From positions 1-64,000 of the forward strand of contig NZ_JPXI01000042.1 of the NCBI RefSeq assembly GCF_000740675.1: DNA of 64,000 bases, read 5' to 3'. Made by a program: the position numbers and the translations under genes. The notes under the pieces were generated by a model that saw only the letters and a program-made list of their open reading frames with translations, made no database searches and was not told where the DNA came from. Each line of letters starts with the position of its first letter. Within the stretch, counting starts at the first letter, position 1. The DNA is from Massilia sp. BSC265. GTDB taxonomy: Bacteria > Pseudomonadota > Gammaproteobacteria > Burkholderiales > Burkholderiaceae_D. Positions 35,046 through 43,753 of the stretch are shown piece after piece.

Positions 35046-35068
35046 GGCCGCCCGTCGGCCTTTTTTTT
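35046..35068 (+). terminator. Rho-independent terminator of the LacI-family gene
   Basis: GGCCG-CCCGT-CGGCC hairpin followed by eight T residues. It separates the regulator from the GH1 operon promoter, which begins at 35072. Confidence 0.85.
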
Positions 35069-35071
35069 AGA

Positions 35072-35100
35072 TTGCAATTGGAAAGCTTTCCAAATATCCT
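35072..35100 (+). promoter_or_regulatory. GH1 operon promoter with a LacI-type operator in the spacer
   Basis: TTGCAA (35072-35077), 17-bp spacer, TATCCT (35095-35100). The spacer is almost exactly the perfect 16-bp palindrome TTGGAAAGCTTTCCAA (35078-35093). Bound repressor would cover the RNA polymerase contacts directly. The centre is GC, not the CG of the other three operators. Confidence 0.72.
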
Positions 35101-35128
35101 AGCGTAACGAGTCAACACGGACCAGACC

Positions 35129-36496
35129 ATGACAACAACACCCCGTCCCGAGCCGAGCGCCCCATCGCGCGGCGATTTCGCCCCCGACTTCTTGTGGGGC
35201 TGCGCCACCTCCTCGTACCAGATCGAAGGCGCCGGCCAGGAAGACGGCCGGGTCGAATCGATCTGGGACCGCTTCGCCGCCACACCCGGCAAGATCAAGG
35301 ACGGCTCCAACGGATCGGTCGCCTGCGACCACTACCACCGCTGGCCGGAAGACTTCGACATCGGCCGCGACATGGGACTGAACGCCTACCGCTTCTCGAT
35401 CGCCTGGCCGCGTATCTTCTCCGAGGTGGGCGGCAAGCCGAACGACAAAGGCTTGGATTTCTACTCTCGCCTGGTGGATGGCATGCTGGAGCGCGGCCTG
35501 CAGCCCTGGGCCACGCTTTACCATTGGGACCTGCCGCAGTACCTGCAGGACCGCGGCGGCTGGAACGAGCGCGCCACCGTCGACGCCTACCTGGCCTTCG
35601 TGGACGCGATGACGTGCCGCCTGGGCGACCGTGTCCAGCACTGGATCACCCATAACGAACCCTGGTGCACGGCCATCATCGGCAATTACGAAGGCTGGCA
35701 CGCGCCGGGCAATACCGACTTCAAGACCGCGCTGCAGGTCGCGCACCATGTGCTGCTCTCGCACGGCAAGGCGGTGCCGCTGATTCGCGCCAACGTACGC
35801 AATGCCAAGGCCGGCATCGCCCTGAGCTTGCACCCGGTACGCCCGGCCTCCAGCCACCCGGACGACATCGCCGCCACCGGGCGCCACGACGGCCTGCGCT
35901 ACCGCTGGTTCCTCGACCCGCTGTACGGCCGCGGCTATCCGAAGGCGACCCTGGAAGCGGTCGGCGACGCCGCCCCTGTCGTGCTGCCGGGCGACCTGGA
36001 AGCCATCGCGGTGCCGACCGACTTCCTCGGCGTGAACTACTACTTCCCCGAGACCATCCAGCATGCTCCCGGCCACGGGCCGCTGTCAGCGCGCGTGCTG
36101 CCCCCTGCCCCGGGCGTGGAGACCACCTACATGGGCTGGGAAGTGGCGCCGCAAGGCCTGGCCGAACTCCTGCTGCGCATCGAGAACGATTACCGTCCGG
36201 GCCCGATGTACATCACCGAGAACGGCTCCTGCTACGCGGACGAGGTGGGCGCGGACGGCGAAATCGACGACGTCGGGCGTCGCCACTACCTGATGCGCCA
36301 CCTGACCACGCTCAAGTCCGCCATCAAGGACGGGGTGCCGGTGAAGGGCTACTTCGCCTGGAGCCTGCTCGACAATTTCGAATGGGCAGAAGGCTACCTG
36401 AAGCGCTTCGGTCTGACCCACATCGATTACGCAACCCAGCAGCGCCGCCTGAAGGGCAGCGGCAAGTGGTACCGCTCCTTCCTGCGCGGTGAATAA
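35129..36496 (+). CDS. GH1 beta-glucosidase, cytoplasmic
   Basis: 455 aa GH1 (beta/alpha)8 barrel. It starts with the GH1 signature FLWGCATSSYQIEGA (21-35). The acid/base is E177 in HNEPW and the nucleophile E364 in YITENGS; the glucose-contacting WSLLDNFEWAEGY segment is near the C-terminus. There is no signal peptide, so it would hydrolyse imported cello- or laminari-oligosaccharides to glucose in the cytoplasm. It is first in a plus-strand operon with GH3, glucokinase and a sugar symporter. Phospho-beta-glucosidase is less likely because no PTS genes are present. Confidence 0.96.
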   Translation: MTTTPRPEPSAPSRGDFAPDFLWGCATSSYQIEGAGQEDGRVESIWDRFAATPGKIKDGSNGSVACDHYHRWPEDFDIGRDMGLNAYRFSIAWPRIFSEVGGKPNDKGLDFYSRLVDGMLERGLQPWATLYHWDLPQYLQDRGGWNERATVDAYLAFVDAMTCRLGDRVQHWITHNEPWCTAIIGNYEGWHAPGNTDFKTALQVAHHVLLSHGKAVPLIRANVRNAKAGIALSLHPVRPASSHPDDIAATGRHDGLRYRWFLDPLYGRGYPKATLEAVGDAAPVVLPGDLEAIAVPTDFLGVNYYFPETIQHAPGHGPLSARVLPPAPGVETTYMGWEVAPQGLAELLLRIENDYRPGPMYITENGSCYADEVGADGEIDDVGRRHYLMRHLTTLKSAIKDGVPVKGYFAWSLLDNFEWAEGYLKRFGLTHIDYATQQRRLKGSGKWYRSFLRGE

Positions 36497-36533
36497 GACG
36501 ACATACAGAATATAACTACCAGCGAGACGACCC

Positions 36534-39035
36534 ATGAAACCCATGCTTCGCAACCCCGTGCTGGCGCTTGCCATCGCGCTTGCCCTGCCTTCCGCCCATG
36601 CCGCGACACCTGCGCCCCTGAACGATTGGCCGACGGTGCGCAGCGCCATCGCCAAGGACGCAGCGCTCGAAAAACGCGTCACCGAGATCGTGAGCAAGAT
36701 GACGCTGGCGCAGAAGGTCGGCCAGATGACCCAGCCCGAGATCAAGAGCGCCACGCCGGAAGACGTGAAGCGCTACTATCTCGGCTCGGTGCTCAACGGC
36801 GGCGGCAGCTGGCCGAACGGGAACAAGCACGCGAAGGCGGCCGAATGGCTGGCGCTGGCGCAGCGCTACCACGAGGCCTCGATGTCCACCGACATGGCGA
36901 TCAAGGTGCCGGTGGTGTGGGGCACGGACGCCGTCCACGGCCACAACAACGTGTTCGGCGCCACCCTCTTCCCGCACAACATCGGCCTGGGTGCGGCACG
37001 CAATCCGAAGCTGATGGAAGAGATCGGCGCAGCGACTGCCAAGGCCACGCGCGCCAGCGGCATCGCCTGGGTCTTCGGCCCGACCCTGGCCGTGGTGCGC
37101 GACGACCGCTGGGGACGCACCTACGAGAGCTATGCCGAGCATCCGGAAGTGGTCAGGAGCTATGCCGGCGCCTACGTGCGCGGCATGCAGGGGAACCTGA
37201 AGGACGACGCCAACACCATCGCCACTGCCAAGCACTTCATCGGCGACGGCGGCACCGAGTTCGGCAAGGACCGCGGCGTCAACAAGTCCACCAAATCACA
37301 GATGATCAACATCCACGGCGCCGGCTACTATCCGGCGCTGGAGGCCGGCGTGCAAACCGTCATGTCCTCGTTCAATTCCTGGAACGACGTGGCCGGCGGC
37401 ACCAACTACGGCAAGATGCACGGCAGCCGCGCCATGCTCACCGACGTGCTGAAGACAAAGATGGGCTTCGACGGTTTCGTCATCACCGACTGGAACGGCC
37501 ACGGCGAAGTGCCGGGCTGCCGCAACGACAGCTGCGCGGCGGCCATCAATGCCGGCAACGACATGATCATGGTGCCGGACGACTGGAAGGCCTTCATCGC
37601 CAATACCATCAAGCAGGTGGAGAGCGGCGAGATCCCGATGTCGCGCATCGATGACGCGGTGAGCCGCATCATCCGCGTCAAGCTGCGCGCCGGCCTGTTC
37701 GACAAGAGCCCGGCGCAGAATGCCTATGCCGGCAAGGACGATGTGATGCAGCATCGTGAGCTGGCGCGCCGCGCCGTGCGCGAATCGCTGGTGCTGCTCA
37801 AGAACGACAGCCCGGTGCTGCCGATCGCTCGCGGCAAGAAGATCCTCGTGGTCGGCAAGACCGCGGACGACATGTCGAACCAGAGCGGCGGCTGGTCGAT
37901 CACCTGGCAAGGCACCGCCAACACGAATGCCGACTTCCCGAATGGCGACACGGTCCTGGCCGGCATTCGTGAGGCCGCCGGCAAGGACAACGTGACCTTC
38001 AGCGTGGACGGCAAGGGCGTGGACGTGTCGAAGTTCGACGTGGTGGTGGCCGTGATCGGCGAACGCCCCTACGCCGAGGGCGACGGCGACATCGGCCCCA
38101 GCGGCACCCTGCGCCATTCAAGCCGCTACCCGGAAGACCTGGCCGTGCTGCAGGCCGTTGCCGGCCGTGGCAAGCCGGTAGTTACCGTATTCGTCTCGGG
38201 CCGCCCGCTCTACGTCAACGATCTGCTCAACCTGTCGGACGTGTTCGTGGCTGCCTGGCTGCCGGGCACCGAGGGCAAGGGCGTGTCGGACCTCCTGGTG
38301 TCCGGCCCCAAGCGCTACGACTTCACCGGCAAGCTGCCTTTCTCGTGGCCGAAGTCGGTGTGCCAGACGGACCTGAACGTCGGTGACAAGAACTACGCGC
38401 CGCTGTTCGCCTATGGCTACGGCCTGAAGGCAGCGACGCGCTCGAAGGTCGGCAAGCTGGACGCCACCTACCCGGCCGGCGGTTGCGGCGTGAGCAACAG
38501 CTTCCCGGTGTTCAGCCAGGCCGACCGCGCCAGCTTCCCGCTGACGATCCGCAGCGGCCAGCAAACCCTGGTGCTGGGCGCGGACCTGAACTCGACCTTC
38601 AGCCTGCCGGGCGTGAGCGTGCAGACCTCGCAGGTGAATACCCAGCAGGATGCCAAGCTGGTGACCTGGACCGGGCCGGCCACGATCGAGGCGCGCGGCG
38701 CCCGTGCGATGGTGCTGCCGGCCGCCGCCAGCGCCAATGCAGCGCTGCGCTTCGATACCATCGTGTCGGGCGCGCCAAGCGGCAAGGTCACGATGAGCAT
38801 GGGCAGCGGAACGCTCGACACCACGGCCCTGTTCAAACGCCTGGCCGGCAAGGGCAAGCAGACCGTCAACATCCCGCTGGCCTGCTTCCAGGCCAAGGGC
38901 ACCGACCTGGCGAAGGTGAACACACCCTTCAGCGTGACCAGCGACGCCGGCTTCGCTGCCGCCTTCACCAACATCGAGATCGCCGGCGGCGCCGCAGGCG
39001 AACCGGATGCGGTGCGCTGCGAGGAACTGCGATGA
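36534..39035 (+). CDS. GH3 beta-glucosidase / exo-beta-glucanase, exported
   Basis: 833 aa. A signal peptide (1-23, ending AHA) shows that it acts in the periplasm or outside. The GH3 N-terminal barrel (about 45-375) has KHFIGDGGT (242-250) and the nucleophile D319 in GFVITDWNG; the C-terminal alpha/beta sandwich (about 415-640) follows. An extra C-terminal ExoP-like galactose-binding domain (about 670-830) resembles that of marine exo-1,3/1,4-beta-glucanases. Its stop overlaps the glucokinase ATG (ATGA). It likely trims beta-gluco-oligosaccharides after outer-membrane import. Confidence 0.95.
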   Translation: MKPMLRNPVLALAIALALPSAHAATPAPLNDWPTVRSAIAKDAALEKRVTEIVSKMTLAQKVGQMTQPEIKSATPEDVKRYYLGSVLNGGGSWPNGNKHAKAAEWLALAQRYHEASMSTDMAIKVPVVWGTDAVHGHNNVFGATLFPHNIGLGAARNPKLMEEIGAATAKATRASGIAWVFGPTLAVVRDDRWGRTYESYAEHPEVVRSYAGAYVRGMQGNLKDDANTIATAKHFIGDGGTEFGKDRGVNKSTKSQMINIHGAGYYPALEAGVQTVMSSFNSWNDVAGGTNYGKMHGSRAMLTDVLKTKMGFDGFVITDWNGHGEVPGCRNDSCAAAINAGNDMIMVPDDWKAFIANTIKQVESGEIPMSRIDDAVSRIIRVKLRAGLFDKSPAQNAYAGKDDVMQHRELARRAVRESLVLLKNDSPVLPIARGKKILVVGKTADDMSNQSGGWSITWQGTANTNADFPNGDTVLAGIREAAGKDNVTFSVDGKGVDVSKFDVVVAVIGERPYAEGDGDIGPSGTLRHSSRYPEDLAVLQAVAGRGKPVVTVFVSGRPLYVNDLLNLSDVFVAAWLPGTEGKGVSDLLVSGPKRYDFTGKLPFSWPKSVCQTDLNVGDKNYAPLFAYGYGLKAATRSKVGKLDATYPAGGCGVSNSFPVFSQADRASFPLTIRSGQQTLVLGADLNSTFSLPGVSVQTSQVNTQQDAKLVTWTGPATIEARGARAMVLPAAASANAALRFDTIVSGAPSGKVTMSMGSGTLDTTALFKRLAGKGKQTVNIPLACFQAKGTDLAKVNTPFSVTSDAGFAAAFTNIEIAGGAAGEPDAVRCEELR

Positions 39036-39994
39036 ACATGGAGCTGAAGCTGCTGGCGGACATCGGCGGCACCAACGCCCGCTTCGCCCTGCAGTCGGAC
39101 GAGGGCTTCGACGACATCGAAGTGCTGGCCTGCGCCGACTACCCGAGCCTGGGCGAGGCCATGCAGGCCTACCTCGGCAAGGCGGCCGGCCGCGGGCTGG
39201 CAGTGGGCAGCGTGCGCCATGCGGCGCTGGCGATCGCCAATCCGGTCGAGGAAGACCGGGTCAGCATGACCAACCACCACTGGAGCTTCTCGATCGAGGA
39301 GCTGCGCCGGCAACAAGGCCTGGCTACCTTGCTGGTGGTGAACGACTTCGCCGCGCTGGCGATGTCGCTGCCGCACCTGGCGGCCGAGGGACGCGAGCGC
39401 ATCGGCGGCGGCATCGAACTGCAGAACCGACCGATCGGCCTGATCGGCCCGGGCACGGGCCTGGGCGTGTCGGGCGTGATCCCGGCGGGAAAGCGCTGGA
39501 TTGCCCTCGCCGGCGAAGGCGGCCACGTGAGCTTCGCGCCATCGACGAAGGAAGAAGTGGCGATCCTGGAAACGCTGTGGGGAGAATACGGGCATGTGTC
39601 CGCCGAGCGCCTGCTGTCGGGCATGGGCCTGGAACTGATCCACTGGGCGCTGACCGGCAAGCGCATCGATGCCCCGGCCATCACCGGTGCGGCAATCGAC
39701 GGCAGTTCCGGCGACTGCGCCAGGACCGTCGAGGTCTTCTGCGCGATATTGGGTAGCGTGGCCGGCAACGTCGCGCTGACCCTGGGCGCGACCGGCGGCA
39801 TGTATATCGGCGGCGGCATCGTGCCCCGGCTTGGTAGACTGTTCACGGAGTCAGCTTTCCGCGCGCGCTTCGAGGACAAGGGACGCCTCGGTCCCTACCT
39901 CGCACGCATCCCGACTTACCTCATCACCGAGCAGTACCCGGCGCTGCGCGGCGTGTCCGCGATGCTCTCGGATCACATCGCGGCACTACGATAA
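39032..39994 (+). CDS. glk: Glucokinase (bacterial Glk family)
   Basis: 320 aa from the ATG at 39032, coupled to the GH3 gene by ATGA. The phosphate-binding loop LADIGGTNARFAL (residues 7-19), the catalytic region LLVVNDFAALAMSLP (Asp), the GPGTGLGVSG adenosine loop and AGEGGHVSFAP with the glucose-binding Glu are all present. It phosphorylates glucose freed by the neighbouring GH1 and GH3 enzymes to glucose 6-phosphate. Its place in this operon supports glucose as the end product of the pathway. Confidence 0.95.
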   Translation: MNMELKLLADIGGTNARFALQSDEGFDDIEVLACADYPSLGEAMQAYLGKAAGRGLAVGSVRHAALAIANPVEEDRVSMTNHHWSFSIEELRRQQGLATLLVVNDFAALAMSLPHLAAEGRERIGGGIELQNRPIGLIGPGTGLGVSGVIPAGKRWIALAGEGGHVSFAPSTKEEVAILETLWGEYGHVSAERLLSGMGLELIHWALTGKRIDAPAITGAAIDGSSGDCARTVEVFCAILGSVAGNVALTLGATGGMYIGGGIVPRLGRLFTESAFRARFEDKGRLGPYLARIPTYLITEQYPALRGVSAMLSDHIAALR

Positions 39995-40009
39995 CAATAC
40001 GGAGACATC

Positions 40010-41323
40010 ATGCAGAACACTGCACCCAACCCAGCATCTTCGCCAAGCGTGGCGCAGGCCGCCGATGGCGAACATAACCCCCACACCGGCGCGCTCGTCA
40101 TCGTCACCATCCTGTTCTTCATGTGGGGCCTGCTCACGTCGCTCAACGACGTGCTGATCCCGCACCTGAAGTCGATCTACACCCTCACCTACCTGCAGGC
40201 GATGCTGGTGCAGTTCTGCTTCTTCGGTGCCTATTTCATCGTGTCGCTGCCGGCCGGGATGCTGATCAAGCGGATCGGCTACCAGAACGGCGCCGTCACC
40301 GGCCTGATGATCGCGGCCGCCGGCTGCGCCCTGTTCTATCCGGCCTCGAAGGGCGGCTACGGCCTGTTCCTGTTCGCCTTCTTCGTGTTGGCGAGCGGCA
40401 TCACCATCCTGCAGGTGGCGGCCAACCCCTTCGTCACCGTGCTCGGGCCGGCGCGCACCGCCTCCAGCCGCCTCACCCTGACCCAGGCTTTCAACTCGCT
40501 CGGCACCACCGTGGCGCCGGCGCTGGGCGGCATCCTGATCCTGTCGACCGTGGTGCTGAGTGCCGAACAGCTGGCCGCGCTGCCGGCCGCCGAGCAGGCC
40601 GCACACAAGGCGGCGGAAGCGGCCGCCGTGCAAGGCCCGTATCTCGGCCTGGCTGCGGCGTTGGCGCTGCTGGCGGTGCTGTTCGCGGTGGCCAGGCTGC
40701 CGAAGATCAGCCACGAGATCGATGGCAAGCCGGCCGTCGACGGCAAGGGCGGCGCGATGGCCTACCGCCACCTGGTGCTGGGCGCGGTCGCGATCTTCCT
40801 GTACGTGGGCGCGGAAGTCAGCATCGGCAGCTTCCTGATCAACTTCCTCGGCGAGGGCAACATCGCCGGCCTGAGCCACGCGGATGCGGCGCAGTACGTC
40901 AGCCTGTACTGGGGCGGCGCGCTGGTGGGCCGCTTCATCGGCTTCGCCGTGATGCGCACAATCAGCCCGGGCAAGACCCTGGCCTTCAACGCCCTCGGTT
41001 CGATCGTGCTGGTGCTGGCGGCGACCTTCGGCGAAGGCCAGCTGGCCATGTGGGCGATCATCGCGGTCGGCCTGTTCAATTCGATCATGTTCCCGACCAT
41101 CTTCAGCCTCGCGCTTCACGGCCTCGGCAAGTTCACCGGGCAGGGCTCGGGCATCCTGTGCATGGCCATCGTCGGCGGCGCGATCGTGCCTTTCGTACAA
41201 GGCATGTTCGCCGACACCATCGGCCTGCAGCCATCCTTCCTGGTGCCGGCCGTGTGCTACCTGTTCATCCTGTATTTCGGCATCAAGTACGCGAACCTGC
41301 ACAAGCAGCCGGTGGCGGGCTGA
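40010..41323 (+). CDS. Sugar:H+ symporter, FucP/GluP-type MFS
   Basis: 437 aa, 12 predicted membrane helices. The N-terminal pattern FFMWGLLTSLNDVLIPHLKSIYTLTYLQAMLVQFCFFGAYF and LASGITILQVAANPFVTVLG are hallmarks of the fucose/glucose/galactose permease branch of MFS. It likely imports glucose (or galactose) across the inner membrane using the proton gradient. It is the last gene of the GH1-GH3-glk operon, 15 bp after glk. The region thus has two inner-membrane sugar importers, this one and the ABC system. Confidence 0.93.
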   Translation: MQNTAPNPASSPSVAQAADGEHNPHTGALVIVTILFFMWGLLTSLNDVLIPHLKSIYTLTYLQAMLVQFCFFGAYFIVSLPAGMLIKRIGYQNGAVTGLMIAAAGCALFYPASKGGYGLFLFAFFVLASGITILQVAANPFVTVLGPARTASSRLTLTQAFNSLGTTVAPALGGILILSTVVLSAEQLAALPAAEQAAHKAAEAAAVQGPYLGLAAALALLAVLFAVARLPKISHEIDGKPAVDGKGGAMAYRHLVLGAVAIFLYVGAEVSIGSFLINFLGEGNIAGLSHADAAQYVSLYWGGALVGRFIGFAVMRTISPGKTLAFNALGSIVLVLAATFGEGQLAMWAIIAVGLFNSIMFPTIFSLALHGLGKFTGQGSGILCMAIVGGAIVPFVQGMFADTIGLQPSFLVPAVCYLFILYFGIKYANLHKQPVAG

Positions 41324-41504
41324 GGCCTCCCGGGCGCTCATCCTTGCCCCCCTGGGCGAGCAGCGTCCGGTCCCGGCGCAAGGCATTCATCAGATCGATG
41401 AAACGCTTGACCGCCGGGCCGGGTGGCCGCTCGGCGGTCCAGATGACGTCGACAAACTCCCGTGCCGCGGGGAATACCCGGAGATTGTCGAGATCGAAAC
41501 CCAT
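41283..41504 (-). pseudogene. Possible C-terminal remnant of a LysR-type regulator
   Basis: A 73-codon frame reads FPAAREFVDVIWTAERPP followed by GPAVKRFIDLMNALR, which resembles the end of LysR-type regulators (typically ...PAVRAFIDFL). No helix-turn-helix or effector domain precedes it, and its stop lies within the 3' end of the convergent sugar symporter. It is either a decayed fragment or a chance frame. Confidence 0.3.
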
Positions 41505-41671
41505 CTTTCAATCGCACTGATAGTTCTTGACTTTTTCGGTCTCAAATACAAACATACTATCGTTCATGACGACGTCGACAAGCACCATGGCCGCCTGTGG
41601 GCATGCGCGCCATTGCTTTCGATCCCGGCCTTTCACTGGGCGCCAACGTTTTTCCGACCACGAGTTCGCCT
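41505..41671. other. Intergenic region before the orphan nuoA
   Basis: AT-richer than its surroundings. It contains TTGACT at 41527-41532 and CATACTAT near 41554, which could be parts of a nuoA promoter but with poor spacing (about 21 bp). No coding potential was recognised. Confidence 0.35.
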
Positions 41672-42031
41672 ATGGATCTCTCGGAATACCTTCCTGTCCT
41701 GATGTTCATTGTCATCGGCACCCTGGTCGGCATCATGCCCCAGGTACTCGGCCGCACGCTCGGCCCGCATCGCCCCGACAAGCAAAAGCTGTCGCCATAC
41801 GAATGTGGATTTGAAGCGTTCGGAGATGCGCGGATGAAATTTGATGTCCGCTATTACCTGGTGGCGATCCTGTTCATCGTCTTCGACCTGGAAGTGGTCT
41901 TTCTCTTCCCCTGGGCAGCTGCTCTGATGGAACTGGACAGCATGGGCTTCTGGGCCGCCATGGTGTTCCTGGCGCTGCTGACGGCCGGGCTGATTTACGA
42001 ATGGGGGAAAGGCGCGCTGGAGTGGGAGTGA
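41672..42031 (+). CDS. nuoA: Orphan NADH-quinone oxidoreductase subunit A (NuoA)
   Basis: 119 aa, three membrane helices (about 7-29, 63-83, 90-110). The conserved loop KLSPYECGFEAFGDARMKFDVRYYLVAILFIVFDLE, with the key Cys and acidic residues, and the C-terminal WGKGALEWE are intact. NuoA belongs to the complex I membrane arm, but no other nuo gene is next to it; Burkholderiales normally carry nuoA-N as one cluster. This is therefore a second copy or a displaced one. The start at 41672 is chosen because NuoA proteins begin just before the LPVLMFIVIG helix; the Shine-Dalgarno is weak. Confidence 0.9.
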   Translation: MDLSEYLPVLMFIVIGTLVGIMPQVLGRTLGPHRPDKQKLSPYECGFEAFGDARMKFDVRYYLVAILFIVFDLEVVFLFPWAAALMELDSMGFWAAMVFLALLTAGLIYEWGKGALEWE

Positions 42032-42033
42032 AG

Positions 42034-42207
42034 ATGGACGCATTGCTCGCCACGAACGCCATATTCGCCCTGTGCCTGGCTTGGGCGGCATGGCGCCAGT
42101 ACCGGCGGCGCAACCGGCGCGATGCCGGCTTCCTTGGCGCCGTTTCCAGCCTTGCACTGGCAATCAGCGCCGCCACCTGGCTGCACGTGCTGGACCACGG
42201 CTGGTAG
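42034..42207 (+). CDS. 57-aa membrane peptide following nuoA
   Basis: Starts 2 bp after the nuoA stop with GGGAG 8 bp upstream, so translation is probably coupled. Two hydrophobic segments (about residues 4-19 and 33-50) flank a very basic loop RQYRRRNRRD, suggesting a hairpin with the loop on the cytoplasmic side. I do not recognise the family. It ends 9 bp before the stop codon of the convergent halogenase-like gene. Confidence 0.6.
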   Translation: MDALLATNAIFALCLAWAAWRQYRRRNRRDAGFLGAVSSLALAISAATWLHVLDHGW

Positions 42208-42216
42208 GCGCCGGTC

Positions 42217-43722
42217 TTATTTCGGCGCCGAGCAGTAACGCCCCACATACGACTGGTGCGAAGGCAGGCTGGCCACGGTACGGTCGATCTGCCCCTTGAT
42301 CGAACCGAGGAAGTGCGACAGCTCCTCGTCGCCCATCAGGTCGGCCGACTGGTGGTGGCGATAGGGCATGATGCCCTGCCCCAGCATCACCTGGACCCAC
42401 GAGTTCTCGGCGAACAGTTCGTTCGAGATGCGGAAGACGCGGCCGGTTTCGCGGAACAGGTCGATGCGGTGCTGGAGCGATGCCGGCACTTCCATGTTGC
42501 GCGCGTCCGCCCAGTAGGGCGCGTCGATCCGGTTGTTGACCTTGTAGTGCAGGATGATGAAGTCGCGGATGTGCTCGACTTCCGTCCAGGCCTGCTTGTT
42601 GAATTCGTCGACGTCGGCCTGCGCAATGCCGCTGGCCGGGAACATCTGCATCAGGCGGATGATGCTGCGCTGTATCAGGTGGATGCTGGTCGATTCGATC
42701 GGTTCCAGGAAGCCACTCGACAGGCCAACCGCGACCACGTTGTGCTTCCAGACCTGGCGGCGCTGGCCCGGCGTGAACTTGATGACGCGCGGCTTCATCA
42801 GCGCTTCGCCTTCGATGTTCCCCAGCAGCGTTTGAATCGCCGCGCCTTCTTCCACGTAGCGGCTCGAGAACACGATACCGTTGCCGACGCGGTGCTGCAG
42901 CGGGATGCGCCATTGCCAGCCGAAGGGATGGGCGATCGAGCGCGTGAGCGGGATCGCATCACCGACGGACGTCGTTTGCAATGCAGCGGCGCTGTCGTTG
43001 AACAGCCATTCCGACCAGTCCTCGTAGCCGACACCCATCGCCTGCCCGATCAGGAGCGCGCGGAAACCGGTGCAGTCGATGAACAGGTCGCCTTCGATGT
43101 CCACGCCCGAATCGAGCGTGATCGAACGCACGTGGCCCGTCAGGGCGCTGGTGGTGACGTCGACAATCTTGCCCTCGATGCGCTGCACGCCGAAGCGCTC
43201 GCTGAATTTGCGCAGGTAGCGGCCATAGGCACTCGCATCGAGGTGGTAGGCATAGTTCATGCCGAAGTTCCTACCGTTCTGCGGCAGGTGGGCGAACTTG
43301 CTCTCTTGCGAGGCGCGCAGCTCCAGGCAGTAATCGCCATAGTCGCCGGCCAGGCCGCGCTCGCGGCCCTTGTGCCAGAAGTGCTGGAAACCGGCGGTCC
43401 AGTGGTCGGTGCCGGTCATGCCGAACGAGTGGATATAGTCCTCGTTCACGTTGCGCCAGTTCTCGAAGCTGATGCCGAGCTTGAAGGTGGCCTTGGTCTC
43501 GGCCATGAACTCCTGCTCGTTGATCTCGAGGAGGTTGTGGAAGTTCAGCAGGGTCGGGATGGTGGCCTCGCCCACGCCCACGGTGCCGATCTCGTCGGAT
43601 TCGACCAGCTTGATGTCCAGGCGCTTGCCCAGCACCTTCGAAATGCAGGCGGCCGCCATCCAGCCGGCGGTGCCGCCGCCCGCGATGACGACCCGGCGCA
43701 CGGGCTTGCCCATGCCGCTCAT
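42217..43722 (-). CDS. Flavin-dependent tryptophan-halogenase family protein (first)
   Basis: 501 aa from the ATG at 43722, chosen because GGGAGGAGAG lies just upstream; an ATG at 43743 is weaker. FAD-binding GGGTAG at 15-20, GVGEATIPT (49-57), a Lys in ATFKLGISF at 81 matching the catalytic Lys of PrnA/RebH, WQWRIP at 269-274 (the halogenase WxWxIP motif), and LEPIEST with E343. All hallmark residues are present. The natural substrate is unknown: relatives in TonB-receptor loci are not in antibiotic clusters. It is last in the operon receptor-halogenase-SapC-cupin-halogenase. A flavin reductase partner is not encoded nearby. Confidence 0.93.
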   Translation of the reverse strand: MSGMGKPVRRVVIAGGGTAGWMAAACISKVLGKRLDIKLVESDEIGTVGVGEATIPTLLNFHNLLEINEQEFMAETKATFKLGISFENWRNVNEDYIHSFGMTGTDHWTAGFQHFWHKGRERGLAGDYGDYCLELRASQESKFAHLPQNGRNFGMNYAYHLDASAYGRYLRKFSERFGVQRIEGKIVDVTTSALTGHVRSITLDSGVDIEGDLFIDCTGFRALLIGQAMGVGYEDWSEWLFNDSAAALQTTSVGDAIPLTRSIAHPFGWQWRIPLQHRVGNGIVFSSRYVEEGAAIQTLLGNIEGEALMKPRVIKFTPGQRRQVWKHNVVAVGLSSGFLEPIESTSIHLIQRSIIRLMQMFPASGIAQADVDEFNKQAWTEVEHIRDFIILHYKVNNRIDAPYWADARNMEVPASLQHRIDLFRETGRVFRISNELFAENSWVQVMLGQGIMPYRHHQSADLMGDEELSHFLGSIKGQIDRTVASLPSHQSYVGRYCSAPK

Positions 43723-43753
43723 TTGCTCTCCTCCCTTGTCCATCCTTGTCTCC

